Shown: positions 16,906 to 26,197 of the stretch, one piece after another
How the letters are laid out: each line of letters starts with the position of its first letter
Position numbering within the stretch: the first letter of the stretch is position 1
From: Tamilnaduibacter salinus
Lineage (GTDB): Bacteria; Pseudomonadota; Gammaproteobacteria; Pseudomonadales; Oleiphilaceae
Length of the DNA stretch: 64,000 nt
Assembly: GCF_003096655.1 (NCBI RefSeq)
Contig: NZ_QEKQ01000001.1
Span: 434,001-498,000, forward strand
Reading direction: 5' to 3'
Program-made: the position numbers and the translations under genes
Notes under the pieces: model-generated
Databases searched by the model: none
Seen by the model: only the letters and a program-made list of their open reading frames with translations
What the model was told of the DNA's origin: nothing

Positions 16906-18303
16906 TTGACTATCAAAGCGTCGTCCCTCGCGAGTTGGTATCGAGACATTGTCGACACCTATGCTCACTGGCAGGTGGTGGTTCTTCTGTTCCTCGGGTT
17001 CTCGGCCGGGCTGCCGTTTCTGCTGGTGTTTTCGACCCTGAACGCCCGGCTGGCCGATGTCGGCGTGGAGACGGCGACCATTGGGTTCTTCAGCTGGCTG
17101 GGCATCACCTACTCGATCAAGGTCTTTTGGGCACCCGTGGTGGACCGCCTGTCGCTGCCTCTTCTGGATCGCTGGCTGGGCAAGCGCCGCAGCTGGATGC
17201 TGCTGGCCCAGGCTGGGATCGCCACCGGGCTTGTTCTCATGGCTCGTACCGACGCCACTGTGGCACCGGTCACGATGGCGCTCTTCGGCCTGCTGGTTGC
17301 CTTCTCGTCGGCCACTCAGGATGTGGCCATTGATGCGTACCGGATCGAGATAGCCCCAGAGCGGTTGCAGGCGGCACTGGCGGCGGCGTACATCTTCGGA
17401 TATCGCGTCGCGTTGCTGGTTGCAGGCGCCGGTGCGCTCTATCTTGCTGAGTTCTGGTCCTGGCAGGTGTCCTATGAAGTCATGGCCCTGTTGGTCGGTA
17501 TCGGCGTTGTGACTGTCCTTATCTCACGGGAGCCGTCGGTCAACCATCACGGTGTCGCCGCGGACCTGTCTGAGCGTGTGGAAGCTGAGGTCCAGCGGTA
17601 TGGTCATCTGTCACCGCGCCTGGCCCGTCTGGCAGGGTGGTTTTCTGCGGCGGTGGCCGGACCGTTCGTTGATTTCTTCCACCGTTACCGGCGGTTTTCG
17701 ATCCTGATTCTGTTGCTGGTGTCGGTGTACCGGATATGCGACCTGTCGATGGGCGTTATGGCCAATCCGTTTTATCTCAATTTCATGGAATTCACGAAGA
17801 CGGAGGTGGCCGACATCACCAAGATCTTCGGCTTCTTCATGACCATTCTCGGTTCGGCCATCGGTGGTGTGCTTGTGGTGCGTTACGGCGTGCGCCGGAT
17901 TCTGCTGACCGGTGCGGTGCTGACGGCGCTGAGTAACCTGCTGTTTGCCCTGATTGCCCAGTACCCGCCGAACCTGACCAGCCTGGCGCTGGTCGTCAGC
18001 GCGGACAACCTCAGTGGCGGGATGGCGAATGTGGCGCTGATTGCCTGGCTATCGAGCATGACCAGTGCGGCCTTCACGGCGACTCAGTATGCGTTGTTCA
18101 GCTCCCTTATGACGTTACCGGGCAAGTTCATTGGTGGCTTTTCAGGACTGCTGGTGGAGGGGTTCGGGTATGCGGAGTTCTTTGTGATTTCCGCGTTCAT
18201 GGGGATTCCGGCCATCGTGCTGTGCCTGTGGGCGATCCGGCGTGGGCCGGAGCTGGACGCGATGGCGCCTCAGGCTGAGGCGCCCGCGTCCGATACACGA
18301 TAG
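16906..18303 (+). CDS. AmpG-like MFS permease
   Basis: This 465-residue inner-membrane protein has about 12-14 hydrophobic segments and the AmpG-type major facilitator pattern: FLGFSAGLPFLLVFSTLNARL, KVFWAPVVDR, GKRRSW and SSATQDVAIDAYRIE. True AmpG imports anhydro-muropeptides for cell-wall recycling. Here the substrate assignment is by family resemblance. The start is uncertain: the frame begins with TTG at 16906 and GGAG is only two bases away, so initiation could differ slightly. Its last 34 bases overlap the remains of an Atl-like gene on the other strand. Confidence 0.8.
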   Translation: MTIKASSLASWYRDIVDTYAHWQVVVLLFLGFSAGLPFLLVFSTLNARLADVGVETATIGFFSWLGITYSIKVFWAPVVDRLSLPLLDRWLGKRRSWMLLAQAGIATGLVLMARTDATVAPVTMALFGLLVAFSSATQDVAIDAYRIEIAPERLQAALAAAYIFGYRVALLVAGAGALYLAEFWSWQVSYEVMALLVGIGVVTVLISREPSVNHHGVAADLSERVEAEVQRYGHLSPRLARLAGWFSAAVAGPFVDFFHRYRRFSILILLLVSVYRICDLSMGVMANPFYLNFMEFTKTEVADITKIFGFFMTILGSAIGGVLVVRYGVRRILLTGAVLTALSNLLFALIAQYPPNLTSLALVVSADNLSGGMANVALIAWLSSMTSAAFTATQYALFSSLMTLPGKFIGGFSGLLVEGFGYAEFFVISAFMGIPAIVLCLWAIRRGPELDAMAPQAEAPASDTR

Positions 18304-18576
18304 CGTCGCATTGACACCCGGCGGTTGCGCACGATGACGCCTTCATCCATCAGCCGTTCGCGTTGGGTCTCGAAACCCGGAGAACCGGGAGGAAAGGCGA
18401 TGCGGCTATCGGACCGCAGCACCCGATGTCACGGGATGTCGCTGTCGGGCGCCATCCGCCCCGGGAATCCCGCACGGGCGGCGACGCGTCCGTAGCTGTC
18501 GACGCGGCCGGGCGGAATGGCACAAACGATGTGCCACACCGCTTGGGTTTTCGGGTCCTCAGAGCCGGAGGGCACC
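18270..18576 (-). pseudogene. broken alkyltransferase-like (Atl/MGMT-type) gene
   Basis: Translating the minus strand gives an Atl-like protein: AVWHIVCAIPPGRVDSYGRVAARAG, then HRVLRSDSRIAFPPGS and a C-terminal QRERLMDEGVIVRNRRV. In intact family members the middle reads roughly PWHRV. Here the Trp codon is TGA (18429-18431), and about 15 residues just before it seem deleted. These proteins bind O6-alkylguanine DNA and recruit nucleotide-excision repair. The start may be the GTG near 18576, overlapping the end of the SDR gene. I regard this copy as inactive. Confidence 0.75.
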
Positions 18577-19320
18577 GTCCACCTCGATCATGCGCCCGGA
18601 GACATAATCGTTCTCGAAGATGAACGCGGCGGCGGAAGCGATGTTCTCCGGCTGGCCCATGCGCTTGAGCGGAATGCCGGCGGTCATCTTCTCCAGCGCC
18701 TCGGGTTTCATGGAGGCGGTCATCTCGGTTTCGATGAAGCCCGGGGCAATGCCCATCACCCGGATGTTGTAGCGTGCCAGTTCCTTTGCCCAGGTGGGCA
18801 CCAGCGCCGCAACCGCCGCCTTGGCGGAGGAGTAGTTGCTCTGGCCCATGTTGCCGGCGCGGGAGATGGAGCTGATGTTGATGATCACGCCGTCGTCACC
18901 ATTGTCGATCATGTGGGTGGCGGCTTCGCGACCACACAGGAACACCCCGGTCAGGTTCACGTCGATCACCGACTGCCACTCCTGCAGGGACATGCGCTTT
19001 TCCACCTTGCCTTCCTTCGCCTTGACCAACAGGCCATCCCGGAGGATGCCGGCGTTGTTGATCAGGCCATTGAGCGCGCCGAAGTCCTCGACGATTTTCT
19101 GGAAGGTGGCCGCGACGTCCTCTTCCTTGGCAACATTACAGGTATAGGCCCGGGCGTCGCCATCCTCCGCACGAATCGCCTGTACCGCCTCGTCGAGCTT
19201 TTCGGGAACGAGGTCAATCAACGCCACGCGGGCCCCCTGGCGGGCGAGGTATTCACCCATGGCGCGCCCAAGGCCCTGGCCGCCGCCGGTAATTGCGATC
19301 ACTGAATCTTGAACTTTCAT
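18559..19320 (-). CDS. SDR family oxidoreductase (FabG-like)
   Basis: This 253-residue classical short-chain dehydrogenase resembles 3-oxoacyl-ACP/acetoacetyl-CoA reductases. The nucleotide-binding TGGGQGLG (residues 10-17), NNAG, the Ser in INISSIS, the catalytic YSSAK and the C-terminal SGRMIEVDG motif are all present. GAGGG lies upstream of the ATG. The broken Atl-like gene follows on the same strand and overlaps its stop. Its substrate is unknown, but a role in fatty-acid or hydroxyacyl metabolism would suit the many lipid genes in this window. Confidence 0.88.
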   Translation of the reverse strand: MKVQDSVIAITGGGQGLGRAMGEYLARQGARVALIDLVPEKLDEAVQAIRAEDGDARAYTCNVAKEEDVAATFQKIVEDFGALNGLINNAGILRDGLLVKAKEGKVEKRMSLQEWQSVIDVNLTGVFLCGREAATHMIDNGDDGVIINISSISRAGNMGQSNYSSAKAAVAALVPTWAKELARYNIRVMGIAPGFIETEMTASMKPEALEKMTAGIPLKRMGQPENIASAAAFIFENDYVSGRMIEVDGALRL

Positions 19321-19436
19321 TGTCTACCCTCACATCCAGACTAGTGGTTCCCTCTAAAGGCGGCAGTATATCAGACCGTCCGAACAGGCTCCGGTGATGG
19401 CCGGGGCGTCATTCATTCCATCGCATGGAGCCGTGC

Positions 19437-19943
19437 ATGGGCGTTTTCCTATCCCTGTTCATTATCATGCCGATCGTCGAGATGGCGATCCTGATCAAGG
19501 TCGGCGGCATCATCGGTGCCCTGAATACGATTGGCCTGGTTCTGCTGACCGCCGTGATTGGCGCCTGGCTATTGCGTCAGCAGGGGCTCGCGACGCTTCT
19601 GAAAGCCAATCAGCGGGTGCAGAGCGGTGAGTTACCGGCGCGGGAGGTTGCTGAGGGGCTGATCCTGGCCGTGGGTGGGGCCTTGCTGCTCACGCCCGGC
19701 TTCGTGACCGACACGGTCGGATTTCTGTGTCTGCTACCGGGGTCGCGTCACTGGCTGGCAAACCAGGCACTAAAGCGCCTGGTCGTTTCCGGCACACAGG
19801 CAGGCGGTATGTACTTTTCGGCCGGGTCCGATCCGTTTGGCGGGATGCGGCCCGGCCGGGATGACGACATCATCGAGGGCGAATACCGGCGTCGGGATCG
19901 CGAGCACCGGACCATCGATCAGGACCGCATCGACCGCGACTGA
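19437..19943 (+). CDS. fxsA: FxsA family membrane protein
   Basis: FxsA is a small cytoplasmic-membrane protein whose overproduction in E. coli relieves exclusion of phage T7 by F plasmid. I chose ATG 19437, because GGAG six bases upstream lies inside the earlier possible Met codon context at 19425. The 168-residue product has two or three hydrophobic segments (about 5-45 and 75-105), the family start FLSLFIIMPIVEMAILIKVGG and GALLLTPGFVTDTVGFLCLLP. The acidic/Arg-rich tail is typical. As in enterobacteria it lies next to groESL. Confidence 0.88.
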   Translation: MGVFLSLFIIMPIVEMAILIKVGGIIGALNTIGLVLLTAVIGAWLLRQQGLATLLKANQRVQSGELPAREVAEGLILAVGGALLLTPGFVTDTVGFLCLLPGSRHWLANQALKRLVVSGTQAGGMYFSAGSDPFGGMRPGRDDDIIEGEYRRRDREHRTIDQDRIDRD

Positions 19944-19973
19944 CCATTGGTCAGATTTTTTGGGGGGTCGGGT

Positions 19974-20001
19974 ATTGAAAACCGGATCACGGGCCCCACA
20001 T
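19974..20001 (+). promoter_or_regulatory. sigma-32 (RpoH) heat-shock promoter of groESL
   Basis: ATTGAAA (19974-19980) and CCCCACAT (19994-20001) are separated by 13 bases, close to the sigma-32 consensus CTTGAAA-N11-16-CCCCATNT. No CIRCE inverted repeat is seen, so control by RpoH rather than HrcA is expected. Confidence 0.8.
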
Positions 20002-20119
20002 AGGAGTAACGAAGCGGCTGTGGGTTACGAACAATCTGTCAAAACAGGTGCTTACGGACCCCAGCGTTTTGAGCAAACGTCATTGCCAAAGACAACCTGA
20101 CATTTGGAGAAAACGAGCA

Positions 20120-20410
20120 ATGAAGATTCGTCCGCTACACGATCGTGTTGTCGTACGCCGTAAGGAAGAAGAGGAAAAAACCGCAGGCGGTATCGTTCTG
20201 CCGGGCAACGCCAAGGAGAAGCCGTCCCAGGGCGAAGTGATTGCCGTTGGTGAAGGCCGCGTACTCGATAATGGCGAGACGCGCGCACCGGCCGTGAAGG
20301 CAGGCGATACGGTGGTGTTTGGTCAGTACGCTGGTAGCACCGTCAAGATCGACGGTGAGGACCTGCTCATCATGAGCGAGAACGACATTTTCGGTGTGCT
20401 GGAAGACTGA
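20120..20410 (+). CDS. groES: co-chaperonin GroES
   Basis: GroES is the 10-kDa heptameric lid of the GroEL chaperonin. The 96-residue protein starts [14 protein letters not shown] and contains the mobile-loop region ([14 protein letters not shown]) that docks on GroEL. The ATG at 20120 follows a TTGGAG site; the open frame extends further upstream but without family similarity. A sigma-32 promoter lies about 120 bases upstream and groEL starts 64 bases downstream, forming the usual two-gene operon. Confidence 0.97.
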   Translation: MKIRPLHDRVVVRRKEEEEKTAGGIVLPGNAKEKPSQGEVIAVGEGRVLDNGETRAPAVKAGDTVVFGQYAGSTVKIDGEDLLIMSENDIFGVLED

Positions 20411-20459
20411 TCCAGCCCCGGTTCGGGCTCGCAATCAACGATCAAGATCAACGGAATAA

Positions 20460-22133
<1,674 letters not shown>

Positions 22134-22177
22134 CGCCCGCTGTCCCTAACCGGAGCCATCGGCTCTGGTGAGCACCT

Positions 22178-22207
22178 GAAAAACCCGCGCTCCGGCGCGG
22201 GTTTTTT
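22178..22207 (+). terminator. intrinsic terminator after groEL
   Basis: The stem ACCCGCGC/GCGCGGGT with a short TCCG loop is preceded by an A run and followed by six T residues, about 45 bases after the groEL stop. Confidence 0.9.
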
Positions 22208-22354
22208 GTGGGCGGACTCGCGGATTGGCCAATCCGGCCCGCATGCGCCTCATGGTTTTCATGCAGTTGCAAGATTCGTTTGGTAGACTTCTCTGGATAA
22301 CAATCAAGGACCGTCACCGTCCAGACACTCACCCGATGGAACAGACACCCCACC

Positions 22355-23146
22355 ATGGCTGACGAGCCAGTCAAACCCTTCCTGCGCCCCGGCAAGTTGA
22401 TTCTCCTGATCCTACTGGGTCTGCTGGTATACGCCGGTGCCGTCGTGGCGACCGTGCCCGCCGGGTGGGTCTGGTACTGGGCGGAAAAGCAGTTGGCGTT
22501 GCCCGAGGTTGTCCGGGTGGAAGGCGTCACCGGTCAGCTCTGGGATGGTGGTGCCCAGCTTCGCCTGATGAACCGGTCGGTACAGGTGTTCTGGCATCTG
22601 GAATCGCTGGGTACGGGGCCGGGGTGGGCGACGTTGGGCTGGCGGCTCAAGAGTCGTTCCTCGCAACTCCAGGGGGATTTCACGGTCCTCGGGGAGAACA
22701 GCGCGCAACTACAGATGACCGGGAACGTGCATGTGCCCGAGTTTCATGGGCAGATCCGCCGAAGCGGTGGTGCGATGATTAACGGCGATGTCACGATCCA
22801 GAACCTGAGGCTAAAAATGGCGCAGAACCGTGTGGTCGCCGCGAATGGTCTGGCGACATGGCCCGGAGGGCCGGTCCGCTGGCCGGTCGGCCAGCGGATG
22901 CAGAGTGCCGAGATTCCTGCGATGGAAATGCGGCTGTCCGATCAGGGTGGGACGCCTATGCTGACGCTCAACGAAGCCGGTAAGCAGGCCTCCGTTGCCG
23001 ATGCCATGATTCTGTCCAACGGCAACGCGCGCATCCGGGTCTACCGGCGCATGGTGGATCTGGTCGACCAGCCCTGGTCCGGCAATCAGGGGCCGGGAGC
23101 CGTGATTTTTCAGGTCACCCAGCCATTACTGATGGGGGCCGGGTGA
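22355..23146 (+). CDS. gspN: type II secretion system protein N
   Basis: GspN is an accessory inner-membrane protein of the type II secretion system. The 263-residue product has one N-terminal membrane segment (about residues 15-38) and a beta-rich periplasmic domain with the family pattern VEGVTGQLWDGGAQL and WHLESLGTGPGWATLGWRL. It is followed eight bases later by gspC, and gspD comes next, so the three form one operon. The remaining gsp genes (E to M) are not in the window. Confidence 0.85.
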   Translation: MADEPVKPFLRPGKLILLILLGLLVYAGAVVATVPAGWVWYWAEKQLALPEVVRVEGVTGQLWDGGAQLRLMNRSVQVFWHLESLGTGPGWATLGWRLKSRSSQLQGDFTVLGENSAQLQMTGNVHVPEFHGQIRRSGGAMINGDVTIQNLRLKMAQNRVVAANGLATWPGGPVRWPVGQRMQSAEIPAMEMRLSDQGGTPMLTLNEAGKQASVADAMILSNGNARIRVYRRMVDLVDQPWSGNQGPGAVIFQVTQPLLMGAG

Positions 23147-23153
23147 GCCGACT

Positions 23154-23996
23154 ATGACGAGTCTCGTGACACGGATCAATCAGGGCCCCTTGCCACGCTG
23201 GGCCGCCAACCTTCTGTTGCTGGTTCTGGTCATTCAGTTTGCGCTCTGGCTCGCCCGGCTGACGTGGATCATGGCCTGGACACCATCGCCTCTGCCGGGG
23301 TTTGAAGCCGCAGGGGGCGAGTCGCTGGTTCAGGGGAGCGGAACGTCGCTGGCGGCCTTCCATCTGTTCGGTCGGCCGCCTGCGGGGCAACCCGTATCGG
23401 AGACGGTCAGCCAGCGGGCGCCGGAGACCAACCTCCAGCTTCGCCTGGAGGGGGTTCTGATGGCAGGAAACCGGGAGCAGTCCGGCGCCATCGTCTCCGG
23501 TGGCGGCAAACCAGCGAGTTGGTACCGGATCGGGGATACCCTGCCGGGCAATGCCGAACTGGTCGAAGTGGAACCGCGGCGAATCCTGATTCGCCGCAAC
23601 GGTGAAGTGGAGGCCCTGACATTCGAGGAGCCGGAATCAAGCGGCATGGTGACTGAGGCGGAAACGCCCGACGTGGACCTGTCCTCCCCTGATGCGTTCG
23701 TGGCGGATGCGCGACAGCAATTGCAGCAGGAGGGCGCGGCGGCACTTGCCCGATTCGGCTTGCGCCCGGTATCGTCAGGAGCCGCGAGTGGTTACGTCTT
23801 TGACGGCTCCAACCCCATGCTGTCATCGCTCAACCTGCAGGAAGGCGATGTTGTGACGGCCATCAATGGTCACCGACTGGGCGATCCGGCGCAGGACGCT
23901 GAGTTGCTGGAGCAGTGGAAGAATGCGGGGCAGATCACGGTACAGGTACAGCGTGATGGCTCCCAGTTCACGGTGAACTACGCACTGCCGAACTAG
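23154..23996 (+). CDS. gspC: type II secretion system protein C with PDZ domain
   Basis: GspC links the inner-membrane platform to the secretin. This 280-residue protein has a single membrane segment (about 20-42) and a homology region (about 95-165, LEGVLMAGNREQSGAIV and GNAELVEVEPRRILI). The C-terminal PDZ-like domain (about 195-280) has SLNLQEGDVVTAINGHRLGD. It lies between gspN and gspD, as expected if it pairs with the GspD N0 domain. Confidence 0.9.
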   Translation: MTSLVTRINQGPLPRWAANLLLLVLVIQFALWLARLTWIMAWTPSPLPGFEAAGGESLVQGSGTSLAAFHLFGRPPAGQPVSETVSQRAPETNLQLRLEGVLMAGNREQSGAIVSGGGKPASWYRIGDTLPGNAELVEVEPRRILIRRNGEVEALTFEEPESSGMVTEAETPDVDLSSPDAFVADARQQLQQEGAAALARFGLRPVSSGAASGYVFDGSNPMLSSLNLQEGDVVTAINGHRLGDPAQDAELLEQWKNAGQITVQVQRDGSQFTVNYALPN

Positions 23997-24059
23997 AATG
24001 GATAACAATGTGAACCTGCGGTCCCCGAACGGGCCGCCCAAACGGGAAACAGAGACGGA

Positions 24060-26018
24060 ATGAAGACTTTCAGCGCCGCACGGATTCGGGTGTTCCTCCT
24101 GCTGCTGTTGCTACCGGTGATGGCAGTGGCGCAGGAACAGACCTGGAAACTGAACCTCAAGGACGCGGACATCCGGGCATTTGTGACCCAGGTGGCGGAC
24201 ATTACCGGATACAGTTTCGTGGTGGACCCCCGTGTGAAGGGGAAGGTCACGGTTCTTTCGTCGGCACCCATGAACAAGGAAGAGATCTACGATCTGTTCC
24301 TGTCGGTGCTGCAAGTGCATGGTTTTACCGCCATTTCGGGCGAGGAAGTCATCAAGATCGTTCAGCAGGTGGACGCCAAACAATCCGCCGAGTCTCTGGA
24401 TCGCTTCCAGAAGATCCCCTCCGAACAGCTCATTACCCGTGTCATTCCGGTTGAAAATGGCAATGCGCTGGAACTGGTGCCCATCCTTCGGCCGCTGGTG
24501 GCGAAGTATGGGCATCTCGCTGGCGTGGCCGCGGCCAATGCGCTGATCGTCAGCGACCACTCCTCGAACATTCGTCGGATCGAGGAAATTGTCCGCCGTC
24601 TGGACAAACCCGCCAATCTGGAAGTGGAAGTCATCCAGCTTGATGAGGCCTGGGTGGGGGACATGGTCAAGCTCCTGAAGGAGCTGGCGCCGGCCCAGCT
24701 CGGGCAGCAGGGCGGTGGCTCCGGCCAGTCCGGCAAGCAGTTCAGTGTGACGGCGGACGAGCGTAGTAACCGGCTGATCATCCGGGGCGATGATGCCTTC
24801 CGCACGAAAATCCGCGGCTTGATTGAGCAACTGGATCAGCCCTCCGCCAGCGGCGGAACGACGAAGGTCATTCGCCTGAACCACGCCAAAGCGAAAGATC
24901 TGGCAGAGCTGGTGAAAGGGGTCATGGGGCAGGTGGTCAAGGAGAATCAGCAGAGCCAGGGCGGCGGTTCGGCCGGCGGCTCCCAACAGAATCAGGGCTT
25001 TGCCGTGTTTGCGGACGAGGGCACAAACTCACTCGTTGTTCGCGGCGAACCATCCGTGATGCAGGAAGTCGATGCCATTGTCTCCTCATTGGACGTGCGT
25101 CGCGCTCAGGTCATGATTGAGGCGGCCATTGTGGAAGTCAGTGATGAAGTGGGACGGGATCTGGGCGTCCAACTGGCTGCCGGCGACCAGTCGGGTGAGT
25201 CGGTGCCCATCTTTGGAACCAATTTCAGTAACGTCGGACGAAGCATCGCCGACGTCATTGGCGCCATCGCCACCGACGAGCTGATCTCACCGGCGAGTGG
25301 GGGGATCTCGATCGGCGCCGGTCGGGAGGACAGCAATGGCGTGACCTGGGGGGTTCTGTTGCAGGCGCTCTCGACGTCCACTTCGGCGAATCTGCTGTCC
25401 ACACCAAGCATCATCACACTCGATAATCAGGAATCGGAAATCGTGGTGGGCCAGAACGTGCCGTTCGTCACCGGCCAGACCACCAATACCAGCGCGGGGC
25501 TGAACAACCCGTTCCAGACCATCGAGCGCAAGGACGTTGGTCTGACGCTCAAGGTCACGCCGTCGATCAACAAAGACGAGCTGGTGCGGCTGAAAGTGGA
25601 GCAGACCACCGAGTCCATTGCCGACAGCATCGACTCAGCCTCAGACATTGTGACCAACAAGCGTGAGATCAAGACGACGGTACTGGCCGATGACGGTGAG
25701 ACCATCGCCCTCGGTGGGTTGATTCGCGAAGACTACACCTTACAGGAGAGCAAGGTGCCGCTGCTTGGCGACATTCCGCTTCTGGGTGAGCTGTTCTCTT
25801 CTGAGTCCCGACGCAAGATCAAGCGTAATCTGCTGGTGTTCCTCCGGCCGACGATCTTGCTGGAAAAAGGCGACTCCGTCGCCGCAACACAGCGCAAGTA
25901 CGACAGCCTCTGGGACGTGAACCTGACCGGTGAGCGCGAAGAGGGCGAGTCGACCGAACAGCCGGACATCAACACCCTGTTCGAGAGCAATGAGTTGCGT
26001 CGGGGATCCGAAGACTAG
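24060..26018 (+). CDS. gspD: type II secretion system secretin GspD
   Basis: GspD forms the outer-membrane secretin channel of the type II system. The 652-residue protein begins with a signal peptide (cleavage near VMAVAQ). The N0 domain (about 28-100, LNLKDADIRAFVTQVADITGYSFVVDPRVKG) and N1-N3 repeats (about 125-335) follow. The secretin core (about 360-600) contains VPLLGDIPLLGELFSSE. Gln/Gly-rich linkers interrupt N2-N3. A hydrophilic acidic tail ends the protein, with no S-domain-type extension obvious. It is third in the gspN-C-D operon. Confidence 0.95.
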   Translation: MKTFSAARIRVFLLLLLLPVMAVAQEQTWKLNLKDADIRAFVTQVADITGYSFVVDPRVKGKVTVLSSAPMNKEEIYDLFLSVLQVHGFTAISGEEVIKIVQQVDAKQSAESLDRFQKIPSEQLITRVIPVENGNALELVPILRPLVAKYGHLAGVAAANALIVSDHSSNIRRIEEIVRRLDKPANLEVEVIQLDEAWVGDMVKLLKELAPAQLGQQGGGSGQSGKQFSVTADERSNRLIIRGDDAFRTKIRGLIEQLDQPSASGGTTKVIRLNHAKAKDLAELVKGVMGQVVKENQQSQGGGSAGGSQQNQGFAVFADEGTNSLVVRGEPSVMQEVDAIVSSLDVRRAQVMIEAAIVEVSDEVGRDLGVQLAAGDQSGESVPIFGTNFSNVGRSIADVIGAIATDELISPASGGISIGAGREDSNGVTWGVLLQALSTSTSANLLSTPSIITLDNQESEIVVGQNVPFVTGQTTNTSAGLNNPFQTIERKDVGLTLKVTPSINKDELVRLKVEQTTESIADSIDSASDIVTNKREIKTTVLADDGETIALGGLIREDYTLQESKVPLLGDIPLLGELFSSESRRKIKRNLLVFLRPTILLEKGDSVAATQRKYDSLWDVNLTGEREEGESTEQPDINTLFESNELRRGSED

Positions 26019-26022
26019 GTTG

Positions 26023-26179
26023 GCCACGGAAACCACGGAAAGCGCCCTTCGGGCGCGAAAGCACAGAGTGTTGGAAAGCCGGAGCCGGACTCATGCAGAG
26101 GGGGCGTCAAAGGATTGATCGCGGTGGACTGAATGGTCAGCCCGTTGTTTTTCTGTGTTCTTCCGTGGTTTCCGTGGCG
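26023..26179. repeat. intergenic inverted repeat with CCACGGAA units (copy 1)
   Basis: The left arm (26023-26070) reads GCCACGGAAACCACGGAA, then a CGCCC/GGGCG hairpin and GCACAGAG. The right arm (about 26150-26179) is its inverse, ending TTCCGTGGTTTCCGTGGC. About 80 bases separate the arms. A second element with the same units is at 49722-49869. Both sit just after a gene. I infer a dispersed non-coding repeat, not a terminator, because no T run follows. Confidence 0.7.
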
Positions 26180-26197
26180 AACCCATTTCCACTCCGT

